The notes beneath the pieces are model-generated. The model was given only the letters and a program-made list of their open reading frames with translations, was not told where the DNA came from and made no database searches. The position numbers and the translations under genes were made by a program. Positions 21,102 to 34,389 of a stretch of 64,000 nt of DNA are shown here, piece after piece. This DNA comes from Botryotinia globosa (lineage: Eukaryota; Ascomycota; Leotiomycetes; Helotiales; Sclerotiniaceae): contig RCSZ01000001.1 in NCBI GenBank assembly GCA_014898425.1, positions 1,426,001 through 1,490,000 of the forward strand. The letters are read 5' to 3'. The first letter of the stretch is position 1; each line of letters begins with the position of its first letter.

Positions 21102-22047
21102 TTCGAAAAACTATGCAAATGAGGCTAGCAAAAGAATGCTAAGTACTGGATGGTAGAAACAACAAAATTCAAACTTAAGTTATGTTGGGAAGGATAAGAT
21201 AGAAACCAGACTATGCAGGAAAATGGAGACTGACAATCATATTTGAGTTACAATATCAGCATGGAGCGCTTTCAAATATACGCAAGTCTAGGATTCTGAG
21301 AATCTGAGAAGGCCCAGGTTGAAAGACATGGGTTACTATCATGATAATGCCCCTTAAATTCGGATTCGGTGCGGCACAAGGTTGAGAGTGAGGATTGGGG
21401 GGAAAAACTATCTCCCATACCAGTGATACCACATCAAATGCAAGCAGTGAGAATAAACCTGTCTGTTACTGTAGTATTGTAAGCAGTAAGCAGCCCCCCT
21501 CTGCGCTCCAGTCCCCTCTCCAAATTTGCTCCACACCACCTCCAGAAACAAAGTCGGCATCCTTCAACTTCTCGCAGGCATGAACTGAAAATCGCGAATT
21601 TTTTCCACGCCATCTTGATTGTAATGAGATGAGACAACCGGTAGGGATATTTATTAAATTAATGTATGCAAGAAGATGAATCGAAATCTCGATTTACCCG
21701 ATTTATAACATTCTCCGACCGGAGATGGTTCCAGTTGCCAATCCAGCCACTTCGCGTTTGGTGGGGTAATAACATCCATCGCCTTCACCAATATTGAATC
21801 CGCCAAATGTTGGTGAATGTTTGCATGCTGATTGCTACCACTAATAAGTTATTTGTAATAGTTACATGTATCTTACTGGAACGCTTTCAATTGACGGCCC
21901 TAGATTTCGAATCCGAACACCGAAAGTGGAAATTGCCCGGACTTTTCGCTATGAGTCCTGCTTCCTCCCCCCCCCCAAATATCATTTAAAAATCTACCTC
22001 GAAACAAGTTACCATAAGCAGCTTTACAACTTCTCAAATAATTCGAA
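21102..22047. promoter_or_regulatory. Divergent spacer between membrane protein and P450 genes
   Basis: The two genes point away from each other, so both promoters must lie in these 946 bases. No gene seen. A C-run occurs at about 21968-21977 in the P450 leader. Confidence 0.45.
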
Positions 22048-23764
22048 ATGGCTTTCGCTCAGCTTTTAGGCACAACTGTAGTTTTGTCATTGATTTTGAC
22101 CATTGCCGAAGCCACTCGTCGTGTTTATTTTCATTCCCTAGCTCATATTCCAGGACCCAAACTTGCAGCACTTACCTGGTGGTATGAATTCTACTTTGAT
22201 TTTATTCAGCCAGGACAATATGTGTTCAAAATACAAGAGCTCCATAAACAATATGGTAAGATAGAAGTACTATATAGTTATCACTACTGACCTCGAAATT
22301 ACAAAAGGACCCATCATTCGAATCACCCCAGATGAACTCCACATACAGGATGTTGGCTTTCTAGATACTGTTTACGCTCCGTCAACCTCACCCAGAGACA
22401 AATATGAATATCAATTGCGAACTCTTAGAATTCCAGGAGGTGTGGGAACGACAGCTCGTTACGACCTTCACCGAAAGCGACGCGCTGCATTGAGCCCCTT
22501 TTTCAGCAAACGAAATGTTCTACACCTTGAACCGTTGATCAACGAGAAGATGGAACAACTTTGTCAAATGATTGAGAAGCATGTGAAAGAAGAAACGCCC
22601 GCCAACTTATCAGATCTATTTTTTGCTTTCTCCAATGAGTACAGTTTGATTGAAATTCATGCGTCATAGGGCTAATTTTTAACAGTGTCGTCACGAACTT
22701 TTTATTCGCCCATCAAGTTGATGTTCTATCAGATGAGACCCAAGCTGCTGTGCTTCGCCATAATAGCTATCAGCTTCTGATGGGGATCAATATAAATAAG
22801 CATCTACCTTGGATTCCGGATTTCTTGGAATCCCTTCCATTATCAATAAGCAAACCAATCATGCCACCGGGCCTATTAGATATGCATGCACTTTTTGATG
22901 TAAGTTCCTAGAGGTGTTTGTACGCAAGCTACCATTACTGACCTGAAATAAAAGAGAGTCCGCAATGAGTTGATCAGTATTATGAGCGCGAAGTCATCTG
23001 GAGTCAGCAGTGAGAAGGTTTTGGGTCCAACGAAGAAAGAGTCTGTGTTTGCCTCAGTACTTGACAGTACTATTCTACCGCCATCAGAAAAGACCTTGCT
23101 TCGTCTTCAACAGGAGGGATCACTCTCAGTCTTAGCTGGTACAGAATCACCTGCTCAAACACTCAAAATAATCTTTTATCATCTGCTCAAAAATCCAACC
23201 ATAATCACGAAGCTTCGGACTGAACTTGATACGGCCCCACCTCCAACTTCCTGGGCAACACTTGAGCACCTCCCATATCTATCAGCGGTTATTGAAGAAG
23301 GAAATCGGCTATCTTTCGGTGTCACAGCTAGAACGGCTCGTATCGCAAATGAGCAATTGATGTATACCCCTTCCACACATGTGAAATCGACAATGAACAA
23401 AGGCAAATCTTACAAGATTCCTGCAGGCACACCTATGAGTATAACAACTTTGAGCGCCCACACAACCGAGACCGTCTTCCCAAATCCTTTTGTGTTTAAT
23501 CCGGAGCGCTGGCTGGGTGATGAGGGCCGCGAACGTCGCAAGTATCAAATGGCATTCGGCAAAGGTGGTCGTATCTGCATAGGCATCGAACTTGCTCGCG
23601 CAGAACTATACCTTGTCACAGCTGCTCTGGTCACCAGGTTTGATATGAAGCTATTTGAGACCGACGATAGTGACGTGGCTTTCATGTACGACTACCAAGT
23701 CGCAATGCCGAAGTTGGATTCGAAAGGGCTTCGAGTTATGGCAAAAGCCTTGGCGAGAGTATAG
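22048..23764 (+). CDS. Cytochrome P450 monooxygenase
   Basis: Exons 22048-22255, 22308-22638, 22686-22899 and 22955-23764 join to 520 residues, a normal P450 length; introns are 52, 47, 47-class and 55 nt with CTGAC or CTAAT branches. An N-terminal membrane anchor (about residues 5-20) is followed by the proline hinge HIPGPK. The I-helix reads LAGTESPAQTL, the ExxR motif is EEGNR, the PERW block is NPERWL and the haem loop is FGKGGRICIG at 452-461 with Cys459. The layout resembles trichodiene-oxygenase/CYP58-like secondary-metabolism enzymes. It sits at the right edge of the putative RiPP cluster and is a candidate tailoring oxidase. Substrate unknown; it appears intact. Confidence 0.92.
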
Positions 23765-26700
23765 ATCTATATGAAGGCATTTATATTATATCGGTGTATT
23801 TAACTTAGTACTTGATTAGACTTCAACACTAGATGTTTATGAAAACTTATATATAATAGATTGTCTTTAAAAGATTTTTTTAATAAGAAGAATTAGTTCA
23901 GAAAGAGTATAGATAACTTAGTATCTATAATAATACCTAGGTAGATTCTAGTTATTATTGTTGGTTAGAGAAGGATACGAAAGACGTAGCACCCACGTAT
24001 TCGTAGATCCTGTATGTCTAATTGTATTCTATCTAAAGAGCTAGCTATATAGGAAAGTAGTAGGCCTTATATAGGCACTACTGAAAGAGCTATGTAGTCC
24101 CCTTCGCATTCGCTTAATCCCTTTAATACAGTTGCCTTTGTATTGAAGTCATTCCTTTAAAGTGAATTCCCTTTGTTCATATAGAATCTATATTTTATTC
24201 TCATATAAATATAAATATACTAGGTAGTATTCTTAACAAAATAATACAATTTTAAAAATATTATATTTCTTTAATTATATATTATTGTATAGTATCATTA
24301 TTATCATCATTAGTAAGTAGAGTTAAAGAGTAAAGAATTTTGATTGTGGGTTCGCAGGCTAATAAGTGTATACAGCTGAAGTGTGAGCGGCTGAGTATAT
24401 GCTTTGACCTATTATGGATTAGTTCGATTCACATTTCTCCTCGAATGTTTCCAACAGTCTTTTTATATCGATTCGTTTTGAAATCTTCTCAAGATTTTTG
24501 TATTAAAACGAAAGTTCGAAGACTGAACGACAGGAAAGTAGCTTTGAATCACTACCGTTTACAAAGTACAGATCAGAGTAATGCGTTCTACAATCTTTTC
24601 GGCCAGAAGGGCTAAACCTGAGCAACCATAAGATCCGCTGCCATGGCAGACGGATGAATAACTTATGACCTGAAGCTGTCGCTGGGGTCTCTCTCTACGA
24701 TGATTACACAGCGAATTGGAAGTCCATCCGTTGGTCCGCTAACGACATAAATACCAGACGCCTACTACCACCAAGCAAGAATTATGTTCTCAATGATGAT
24801 CCTATCCAACCCAGAATGTTTGTCGATACGTCTGAAGCAGTGACCAAGTAGCCCATCAGGGTTGTCTTTATTAACAATTTTACTCGAAAGTATCGAGACC
24901 ATAGTTTTGTTTACACAATCCTTACCTCTCCAGCATCTCTTAATATCTCACTCTCTTCAACGTCACTCAATACTTGCTTCCTATCCGTCCCTTATAATAG
25001 CTGAAATAGAAATATTGTTGAAGAAAAGGTTAGAAATATCTCATTTGACGAGCATTTTTGGATAAGGAATCATCTATTTCTTTCCAAAATTACTGGAACT
25101 TCACGATGTATGTAGTTTGGTTTGAGCCTCTCATCAAATCATCCTAGTTTCCTTCTTGCTTGAGTACACAGACTTTTCATTTCAATGGGACTCAAAATGG
25201 AAGGGCGATAGAGCGTTGGGAGGGAGGAGGTGTTATTCATGTATTTGACTTTCTTGACAACGGATATGTGAGAGATCATATACTTGATTGACAAGATAAA
25301 AGTGTGGCTAAAAGTTTTGCCTTAATCTGAGGCAGAGAGTCCAACGAATATTCCCGAATGACAAGAGAGGTGATCTTGAAAGGCTACATAAGAATCGATC
25401 GAAATGGTCAAAGCTTACACAAAGCCTAAAGTAAGATTATCCTACCATTTAATTAGCGTCGTTGCTTCAGACCTTAAATGAACGTTAATCTTTTGATCTC
25501 AATTTACCTCTCTACCAAGTTAGAGGTTTTCTGCAAGGGTTGCTTCTTGCTTTTTGCTGTCCTTAACAGAGGGATGAAACATTCGAGAAACATCCATCTT
25601 GAGTTTAGCTCTCTATTACTTAATCTCCTTTTACATGCTTTGGAGCGAATTGTTGTGCGTGGGTGTGTAGAGTTTCCTGTGACAACGAGCGCTTCAATCA
25701 GTGTAAGACTGACTCTTGCACAGTTGAATCTGATTGGACAGCGCTTTGAGGCGCTTTGCGGGAGAAGTATATCTCCCAGTCCTAGACCAGCCACTCGTCG
25801 GAGTCAATCTTCCAGAGAGAAGAGGTATATTAGAAGACTTTCGGCGCTGTCTTTACGGGTCAGCCCGATATAGAGATTATTGAATACAAAGAGCTCAAAT
25901 GTTAAAGGAAAAGGACTTCAGATTTTCAGCTAGCCTTTAAATTGAATTTATAAAATCTGTAATAAAAACCGAATCTGGATACACTGATTCTAAGATTAGT
26001 TTGGAGTGAATCATATATATAGTTTATGAATATCAAACTCAGATATTTCGATAATAGATTGAAGAAAAGAAATAGAAACTATTCTTTTCAATTAGTTATC
26101 GATTTCAATATTTAATTTTTTATACAACTGTTTAAAAATAAACCCTTTGTTCCTCATTATTATTATGAATCCGATATCAAACATATATATTTACAAATCC
26201 AAAGAGTGTTTTCATTATTTCTATGGTATTAATGAATTGAAAAAACACCAAGCCGTACACTATAGCCAATTTCCATATGTTTATACTAGTTGCCCTAACG
26301 CTATTCCTCTGCTATTACGCTACAACACTGGGGTATTTTTGAGGGAAAAGAAGGAGGGCTCAAATTAAGGTGTAGTCCATCTGGGGGTTGAAATCGATTA
26401 CATTTTAATCGGGTTTAGATTTAGATTTATTATCGATGTATCGTATAGTACAGTGTTATATAAACTAGAGATTCAGAATTATAAAATCCAGGTAAATACT
26501 ATCATAATTGATTAGTAAAATAGACTGAATAATTTGATTTTATTTCTTTTATATAATTAAAAGACAACAATTTAGATATAAATTCTCAATAACTATATAT
26601 GCAAGCATTTTACGCTTTTGTTTAAAACTCTTCAATCTATATATTAGCATTTGTAAAGATCTTAACTTAAAGTAAAACTTTATTTATAGTATTACTATAG

Positions 26701-27390
26701 AAGTTGCTGATATTTATAATACTAATACAGCTTTAAATATATCTATAATTACTAATACTTGACCGATTCTTTTAATTTTAATTTAGATTAAGAATTAAAG
26801 AGCTTACTTAGATAAACGATTCCTGTATAGAAAGTCTTATTGATTTTTATTATAGTAAATCTAAGGGGTCTGCTCGCGGTGGTACGTTAACTAATACACT
26901 AAAGGCTTTCAAAAACAACACATACATGGAGATAATATCATATGACATGTTCAATCAGGTGAAGGAAAGGAACCCGAAAAGGGATCGAATCGTCACGCAA
27001 TCGAGCCACAGTCAAGCCACCAGGAGTAAGCCATTTTTTGAATATAAATCAAAAACTTTCTGACCATCATAAAGCCAGTTTTCATGGAGACTAACTAAAC
27101 TGTTGAAATAATCAGATACGTGATACTTCCCATATATATAGTCTGGAGCTCTCTCCTTCTCTTATCCTCTTCTCCTTCTTCTTTTCTTCTTAGCTTTAGA
27201 TTCTAAGTCAAGAATTTAATCCTTCTACAACCATCCTCTCATTATTGGGTACAGTATCACTTTCAGGTATGCTTTAATTTTTGTGGCCGCTGCCAAGACA
27301 CATGCGGTTTGCTGGCATTGCGTTTGTGACAGAAGAATATATGCCCGATCATTGGCTGTACTGCTGTATTTAGTTAGTCTCGCTTGTTAG
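23765..27390. other. Gene-poor decayed region
   Basis: No intact gene. 23765-24330 is AT-rich; 24340-25900 has a few open frames without recognisable motifs (for example 25478-25873 on +). A C2H2 relic lies at 26147-26368. 26370-26860 is AT-rich again. From 26870 composition recovers before the repeat at 27392. Confidence 0.5.
26147..26368 (+). pseudogene. Relic of a C2H2 zinc-finger protein
   Basis: The frame contains KECFHYFYGINELKKHQAVH and then FPYVYTSC, which follow the C2H2 finger pattern with one of the paired Cys positions lost (Tyr in its place). It is embedded in AT-rich DNA. A second degenerate C2H2 fragment lies at 29772-30290. Decay by C-to-T change is plausible but not proven. 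Confidence 0.4.
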
Positions 27391-27391
27391 C

Positions 27392-27800
27392 ATGCTTACT
27401 AAAGTAATGATCTCTACCGCACTTTCATCATTATCTTTATTCCTACCTCACTCCCATCATCAATTTCCATCACCATCGTATAACACTGCGTTTCTATCAA
27501 ATTCCTCGATCCCTCGATCCCTCCATCTCTATCGTACACCATCCCATATTATTGTTGTATACAAGAGTTGTCCTTTGCTGGATCTGCTGCTTGAAGCAAC
27601 CCTGCTTGTGGTAGTCCTTGTGCAGCATCCGCTGCTTAGAACAACCCCGCAAGTGTTGGCCTTGAGCAGCAGCATCTACACCTACATTTAGAACAACTCC
27701 AACACAACTTATACATCCTTTTGGGCAAGAGTCAAGGCTGCTCCATAGCCTGGATGGGTGGGAATCACACGTAAAGTGTGGGCTTGCATTATTTTCATCC
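27392..27800 (+). repeat. Dispersed repeat with degenerate internal units, copy 1
   Basis: Shares order and wording with 46044-46730: 'atgcttactaaa', a Pro/His-type 'catca' tract, 'tatacaagagttgt', then units built on 'tgttgattggaacagccc' (here more diverged), and an ending 'aaagtgtgggct'. An open frame of 99 codons across it is unlikely to be a gene since the second copy does not keep it. Confidence 0.55.
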
Positions 27801-27854
27801 AATCTTTTTCTTAGTTATGTTTATCAACGGCTAATTATAGTTCAGATATAGATT

Positions 27855-28502
27855 ATGTCGAACCCAACGGATATTTTGATTGAAAAACTCAAACTACATT
27901 GTCTTCTTCATGAAAGAGTGTTTGTCAAATGGGAAGATCAATCGAATGCACCCTGTACGCTAGATTCTTATCTGAAGTGTAATGGATAGAATCTCGAATT
28001 TTTCCTGGCTGTATATTATAATAAGGAAGGATACATTTATATTCACTTTTCTCTTAAGACATCAATTATACTTAGAGGCAATAAGAAGAAAATGGAGATC
28101 TTATTGGTTGTTCCCCTAGATGTCAATTTCGCAGAGTCATCTAAGCATTGTTTGATATCGAATATTAGTAATTTATCTCGTCTCGATGCTTCTGCTATTC
28201 ACAATACTGGACTTAATGATTCAATACATATTATTTGTTTACAATTCGATTTAATAATAAACAGATTCATTATTATAAAGAGAACGAATATTGTAATAAT
28301 CAAGCCCCGAAATTACACTTCAAAAGAATTGATTTGTAAACTTGAATCTCTATCTGATACGAAAACCTTCACTATATATATCAAATCAAATAATTATATA
28401 TTTATAGATTTAAAAGAAATTTACAAATGCTTGAACAATACCCTTATTAATATATACAAAACTAATATAAAAAAAAATATTTTCAATAAATGCTTAAATT
28501 AA
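27855..28502 (+). pseudogene. RIP-damaged relic of a fungal hypothetical protein
   Basis: The frame starts MSNPTDILIEKLKLHCLLHE, hits a TAG about 42 codons in, then runs on in the same frame through LLVVPLDVNFAES, LDASAIHNTGLNDSIHIICL and LESLSDTKTFTIYIKS. These blocks match a widespread fungal uncharacterised family that I know by its ASAIH and LESLS..TFTIYI patterns. Codons drift to A/T-rich forms (Lys, Asn, Ile) toward the 3' end, as expected from C-to-T damage. Not functional as it stands. Confidence 0.55.
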
Positions 28503-29735
28503 TGGAATAGAATAAACTCAATCTACTATTATTACTATTATTATATACTAAGAATCCTTAGCTATTCCCGGAAGTGCAGGTTCACTAATCAATACCAATT
28601 TTCGAACAGGAAACATCATCGGGCAAAATTGTTAAAGTAGCAATTGTAGAAATATTATCTCATAACTCGATATTGATGTATAACATTGTCTTTTATGATT
28701 GTAAAGAGTTGTTAAATATTCAAATGAATTTGGATAATATCGAAAATAATCCTAGATATATCGAAATAAACTTCGGTATAGATTCAAACAAGGAATAGCT
28801 TATTAAAGAATAGTTTGCTAACTTAAACTTTTGAGGATTAGATTAGTAATTCGATTATAAATCTATAATATTATAAGCTTTCAATTTGTAACTATTGAAA
28901 TGGATATAAATCACAATATGAATAAATTTAAATGTTTATAAATATAAACATTTAATTATTAAATTGTTAATTCTAAATAATTGCATTTATATATTAAATA
29001 TTAAATTATTTAATATAACTTTATTCTGGTATTCTATATTGTTTTTCTATAATCTATTCGATTCCGATCCTAACAATAATCTTGGATTATAAAAAGAGAC
29101 AAATTTGTAGCTCATTTTAGATATAGCCAAGCTGATTCGATGAGCTAACGATAATAGGGCTTATTATAATGTCGAGATAGCCCCGGTATTGTTAAAGCAT
29201 TTTATAAAATTGGGTTATACTGTTTGTATTGTTGCTCTAAATAGTGGATATAACAAAGAAGAGTATTATAATCAGAAAGATATTTGTATTACTTATATAT
29301 TAATAGAGCTTAATGAGTTGCTACCGCTCGGCAGCGGAAAAGAGAGGGCACTCTCTTTTACAGGAGTGTGAAGAATTTGAACGTGATGATTCCTAAACCT
29401 CATGCCTCAGTCCGGAAGGCTCTCTTCTTCTGACCTCCAGCTGCCCTGTTGCAGCCCCCGCCCACGCCTGTCTTTCCCACCTTCACTTGCCACACTATTT
29501 TCAAGCCACACCTGCAGCCATTTATGTTACCCCGCCTCCACTTCCAGTGGTAATCGCGGTGGAGCTCCTAAAGATAGAACACCATAAATAGATTCTCGTT
29601 TGTGTCTAGCGTCAGCTTGGGCCGAGTCCAGGTCGAAACAACCATCATGAAGGTGGTTGGTCTCCTTTCGGACTAACAAGTGTTTTTTCAAGGTTTCTTT
29701 AAACGAATCATGATCGGAAATATCACAACCTTGAG
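28503..29735. other. AT-rich, no gene; GC-richer island near 29.3-29.6 kb
   Basis: 28503-29300 is AT-rich with no frame. About 29330-29600 is suddenly GC-rich with Pro/Ser-type words but no supported gene; it may be a fragment of a captured sequence. Confidence 0.4.
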
Positions 29736-29771
29736 TTCTAGTTACAAGATGTTCCAGAGCATTCCACCTGT

Positions 29772-30290
29772 CTATCTATTGTCACGGAAACATTGGACAT
29801 TGATCTCCCACAGATCTGGCACACCCGTGGACGTTCTTGATATGGGAAGTTGAGTGTGGCTGTTGCCTTCAGAGGATTTGGAATGAGGCACTGGTGCTTC
29901 GTTGACTCCGAGTCCGGGCAAAAAAGACTTGCCACTCTGAGCGTTGCGTCGATGGGCCTTGATGTAAATTGGATTTTTGAACATTTTTCCGCATTGCTTG
30001 CATTTAGAAGTTTTCTTGACACTGTGAACAACACGTCGATGGATCCTCAGGGAGTGTGGATTTTTGAACATTTTTTGGCATTGGTTGTATTTAGAGGATT
30101 GCTTGTTATCATGAACAATATCTTGATGCCCCTCCAAGTGTCGAGTCTCTTTAAATCCGGCGTTGCAGTTTGTTGAATAGTATCTAAAAGCAGTGTAGGC
30201 AATAGTATTTCCCGTATTCCGTATACGGGTTAGTTTAATAGTGTGTATCGAATTTTTTTGAAATATGTATATATATAATATGGAATTCAA
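29772..30290 (-). pseudogene. C2H2 zinc-finger protein fragment
   Basis: A 172-codon frame holds three degenerate C2H2 fingers: GFKETRHLEGHQDIVH, QCQKMFKNPHSLRIHRRVVH and KCKQCGKMFKNPIYIKAHRR (last His pair altered). The N-terminal 25 residues lie in AT-rich repeat DNA and look unrelated, so the true 5' end is probably lost. C2H2 fingers bind nucleic acid. Tandem similarity of fingers 2 and 3 (shared KMFKNP) shows internal duplication. Likely a broken gene. Confidence 0.55.
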
Positions 30291-33200
30291 TATTATTGAG
30301 AATATTCAATATCATTTTAATATTGAATACTATTGATAAGATATAGGAATATAGATTTCTAATTAATATAAAATAAATTAAAATATATAAATTTGAGGTT
30401 ATTTTTAGATTTCAATAATATCAAATCCTATATTCAATTAAATTATTATTAATTAATAATAAATTATTAATATTATCAAATATTTTGATATTTTTGATAT
30501 ATTTGAATATGAATATTGATATTATAATATTGTTTTTACAAATTTGATTATTTTGAGAGTTTTAAAGATGATTAATAAAATAATGATTTTGTTGAATCTT
30601 TTGTTATTTAATTATATAAAATCTCTTGATTTTATATAGATAATTATTCATTTTATTATTCTATTTTATTTTCAATCTTTTAAAATGTTTTCTATTTATA
30701 TATCTAATACTTTAAGTTTTATGAATTCTATTTTTTATAAAGAAAACTCTCAATTTAATCAATTTCTATTCTCTATTGAAATCCCTATTTGAATCAAATT
30801 TATTGAATTTTTGTAAAATGATTTTTTTAATTTCAATTCTTTAATTTCAATTCTTTAATTTCATTATCTATATCATTATCTAATATCGAAGATTTTAAAA
30901 TATTTATAAATTCTATAGTATTAATAGTTTGTTATTGATAGATATAGATTTGAAAATATATATTGAATGAGAATCCTTAAATAATGTATTTTATTAAAAA
31001 GAGTAAAATAGAATAGAGATATAATTATTATAGAATTAAATATTTTGAAACAAATAGTATTTGTATTATATCAGTACATTTTTGAAGTATGTATCAAATC
31101 ACTAATATTTTAGTTTGAAAAGAATATTCTTAATATATATAGGTTATTATTGAACAAGCTTTTTTTAATGTATATAAAACTATTTCTTTTAAATATAAAA
31201 AAATAATCGATAAAAAGGAGGATTTCAATAATTTGCCTAAATCCTATATTATTGATCTTCAAATCCTTGAAATTCTTATAATTTGATTCTTTATTTGATA
31301 TTTTTTATTTCTTAATCTCTTTAAATATAACAAATTCCGAACTTTTTTTTATTTATTTTAATAAATAATCGAATATTTGAATTCTTAGCTTTTATTATAT
31401 TATTTCAAAATAGATTATTTAGAATTTCAATAAAAACAAGCTTAAAATGAAATAAGAAATATATTCTTCTTATAGCAAAATTCATATTATTTGTAATATC
31501 TAAATTTCCTTTAATAGATATAATGTTTTTAATATTAAAACTCAATTTATCAATAAAACAAACAAATTATAAACTATTACTTTTATATTATAAAAAATTG
31601 AAGAATATTATATAAATAAAAATCTTACAAAACTCTTATTCAATGAGATTAATAAATAAAGAATTGAAAATAAATTGAAGTATTTGATAATAAATAATAT
31701 ATCGAATAATAATATTTTATATATTTATCTTTCAAATTATAGATTTTATTCTCTTTATCTTATATTTTATTCTTAATTTTATTAATATTTTTATATATTT
31801 ATTAGATCTTAATAACAAAAACAATATCGAATGAAATCCAATATAAAATAGAATTCGATATAATATATATAATATTAATCTTTTTACAAAAGTATTTTTA
31901 TTCAAAGATTTTATATCTAAAGATTAAATTTTTGATTCGAATTATAATCTCGAAACTTTTATATATAATATTAATTTAATCTCAAAACTCAATTACGAAT
32001 ATTAAAAAAAGAAAAATATAATAAACAAATATTACAATTTTACTATTAAAATTAATAATTCCTTTTGTTTATTACAATAATAAGATAAATTAATAAAAAA
32101 ACAACCTGCAAAAAATAACTCAACTCAATAAAATTTCATTAATAATCTTCTTTCAGTATTTCTTATATTCTAAATATATCATATATATAAGAAATAATGA
32201 ATTTAATATCCAAATAAGCTTTCTATAAAGTTTGAATTAACAAATAATGATTTTGATTAATTACAAGATATTCATCACTTTTTAAATACTTTAAAAGATA
32301 TAATAAAATTTATTAAAAATAATAATACTATTCTTAAAAAAATGTTTCTTACAATGGAGTTTTTGCTATAATATTTTGAAAAAGAAAAAGTATAATCTAT
32401 ATTCTTTATTTATATATTCTTTATTTATATATTCTTTATTCTATACTTCTTTATTCTATATCTTTTTATTTTACATCTTTTTATTCTATATTTATTTATT
32501 TATTTATTCTATTTATATTTAATTATATTTAGATTATTTATACAAATAATTCATTTTTGGATTCTTATATTAATAATGAATAAACAAAACTTGAAAAATA
32601 CTACTCTTTTATTAATAGATTATTATATTATATTATTATTGTTATATTAAATCCTTTCCAAAAATAATTATATTTTGAAAAATCTTAAAAGAAATCTTAT
32701 CTATTATAAATCAAAAAATGAAAGAATAATATCAAGAGATTTTGAAAAGAGTATTATAAATCAAATTTCAAAGATTTATTTTAATCAATATTCAAAAAAA
32801 CCTTTTCAAATATATTAATTATATATTTACAAACTAAAAAAGCATTTTATTATTTAATAAACAAATATACGAAATATCTTGTTATTTCTTTTTTTGAATA
32901 TATTCAAAATCTTTGCAAATAATAATTTGATTTTATATAATAATAATTATATTCTAATTTAAGCAAAATAGTATTTGATTTGCTTAATATCTCTAGTATA
33001 TCTGCTTTTATTAAATGTTTATTCTTTTTTGCAAAAATTATTATCATTACAAAATGAAATAATTTTCAAATTGTAATTATTGAAAAAATAAAATACTTGA
33101 AATTATAATTAGATTTGGATTTGTAAATAAAAAATGATATAGAATTCGAGAATTTGAATAAATAAAAAATAGGAATTATTTTTTTAGATAATATTTTATT

Positions 33201-33400
33201 ATTATTTGAGCTTTATTAGAATTAGTTTTGATTTTAGTATTATCTTTTAAATATTTTTAGGTTTTTATATTTTAGTTTTCCCATATATCTTCGTATATAT
33301 TCATTTGAATGATATCTACAATAATGAGTATTTATCTTTCTAATACGCACTATCTACTATATCAAAAGCTTTATACACACCACCATAATACTATAGTATA
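30291..33400. repeat. 3.1-kb AT-rich island without genes
   Basis: Extremely A/T-rich throughout with short direct repeats such as 'tttatatattcttta' near 32400. No frame, RNA or TIR element that I can define. Consistent with an old RIP-decayed transposon block. Confidence 0.7.
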
Positions 33401-34081
33401 CTAATGCCTACACTGTCTAAAAGGTTCAAGAACCTGTTTTGACTTATAAGATGAGATGTCTTTTGTCGCATTGAAATTAGATTGTTGATAAAATAGATCG
33501 TCGTAGATCGTGCGACTCTGGGAAAACGTTTTTGTGATTATTATGTGTTCAGATCTAATTGAAAATTCAGAAAGAGTTTGTGTCATCTTAATGAAGCGAT
33601 TGTCGAAGATTGAGAGTTCGTGATTGAAAATAAAGGGTTGCAGAGCGTTCTCGAAAATGTATACAGAATCGTCCGTCATACACTTTTCTTCAAGCATTCC
33701 CTTCAACTCTGAAGTAGCCTCATCCAATGTCGTCATTGTTTTGTTGGTCCACCATTGTACAAACCATGCATAATTGGTATTGGGGTATCTGCGTAGGAGT
33801 TGGCTTTGATATGTATTCATAAAGAGACTAAAACAGTTAGCAGAGCATCATCGTATATTTCGAAGTAAAAGTGTAACTGACAAATATCCCCCTAAAGAAC
33901 GCTCTCTGACTATAAAAGTTCTCTTTCTACTCAAATCATCCTCTGGAACGCATCCAAGTAAACGAAATAATCGGCTCGGCGATTCTGGGATCCTAAGCTT
34001 CGTGTGCAAGGACTTCATGCCACCATATTCGGGTTTTGCCTTTTCCAATCCCTTGAAACATGCAACGAAGTACCATGACAT
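33401..34081 (-). CDS. Hypothetical protein, two exons
   Basis: Exons 33882-34081 and 33401-33827 are joined across a 54-nt intron (branch GCTAAC, acceptor TTTTAG) to give 208 residues. It starts MSWYFVACFKGLEKAKPEYG. I do not recognise a domain. The C-terminal half has charged, helix-like segments (TTLDEATSELKGMLEEKC; FDNRFIKMTQTLSEFSIRS). Clean splicing and normal codon use argue that it is real. It stands at the border of the AT island, in front of the repeated block at 34.4 kb. Confidence 0.6.
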
Positions 34082-34389
34082 ATTTCATAGATGGATCTTT
34101 TCAATCTAGCAAAAGTCCGTTGAGAAATTTGACAGATACTTTGTGAAGAAGAAAATCTAAATCCTATGATTTGTGAGCTAAACTGTCCTTTAGCCTATAG
34201 AATTTTGACGTCTTCGAATTCGGTTGAGAGATTAGGGAGGGAGAAGAAGTCGGGTACAGCTGTCAATTTTTACAGACCTCATTAAGAATTACCCGAGACA
34301 GAAAGACAACAAAATAAGCACCTACTGCGCCCGCATTCACCCGTTCCGTACTTGATGTCTACAACCTTTCATCGAACATAAATTGCCAT

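Noticed and set aside
25478..25873. 131-codon plus-strand frame (and an antisense frame over it)
   Set aside because: No recognisable domain on either strand, in a decayed region; not strong enough to list as a gene.
32390..32520. Short 'tatattcttta' repeats as a CRISPR-like array
   Set aside because: No spacer/repeat periodicity; low-complexity AT slippage in a eukaryotic genome.
30291..33400. Possible centromeric or telomeric DNA
   Set aside because: AT-rich, but without tandem satellite or telomere repeats; similar shorter AT islands occur throughout the window, so a RIP-decayed repeat block is simpler.
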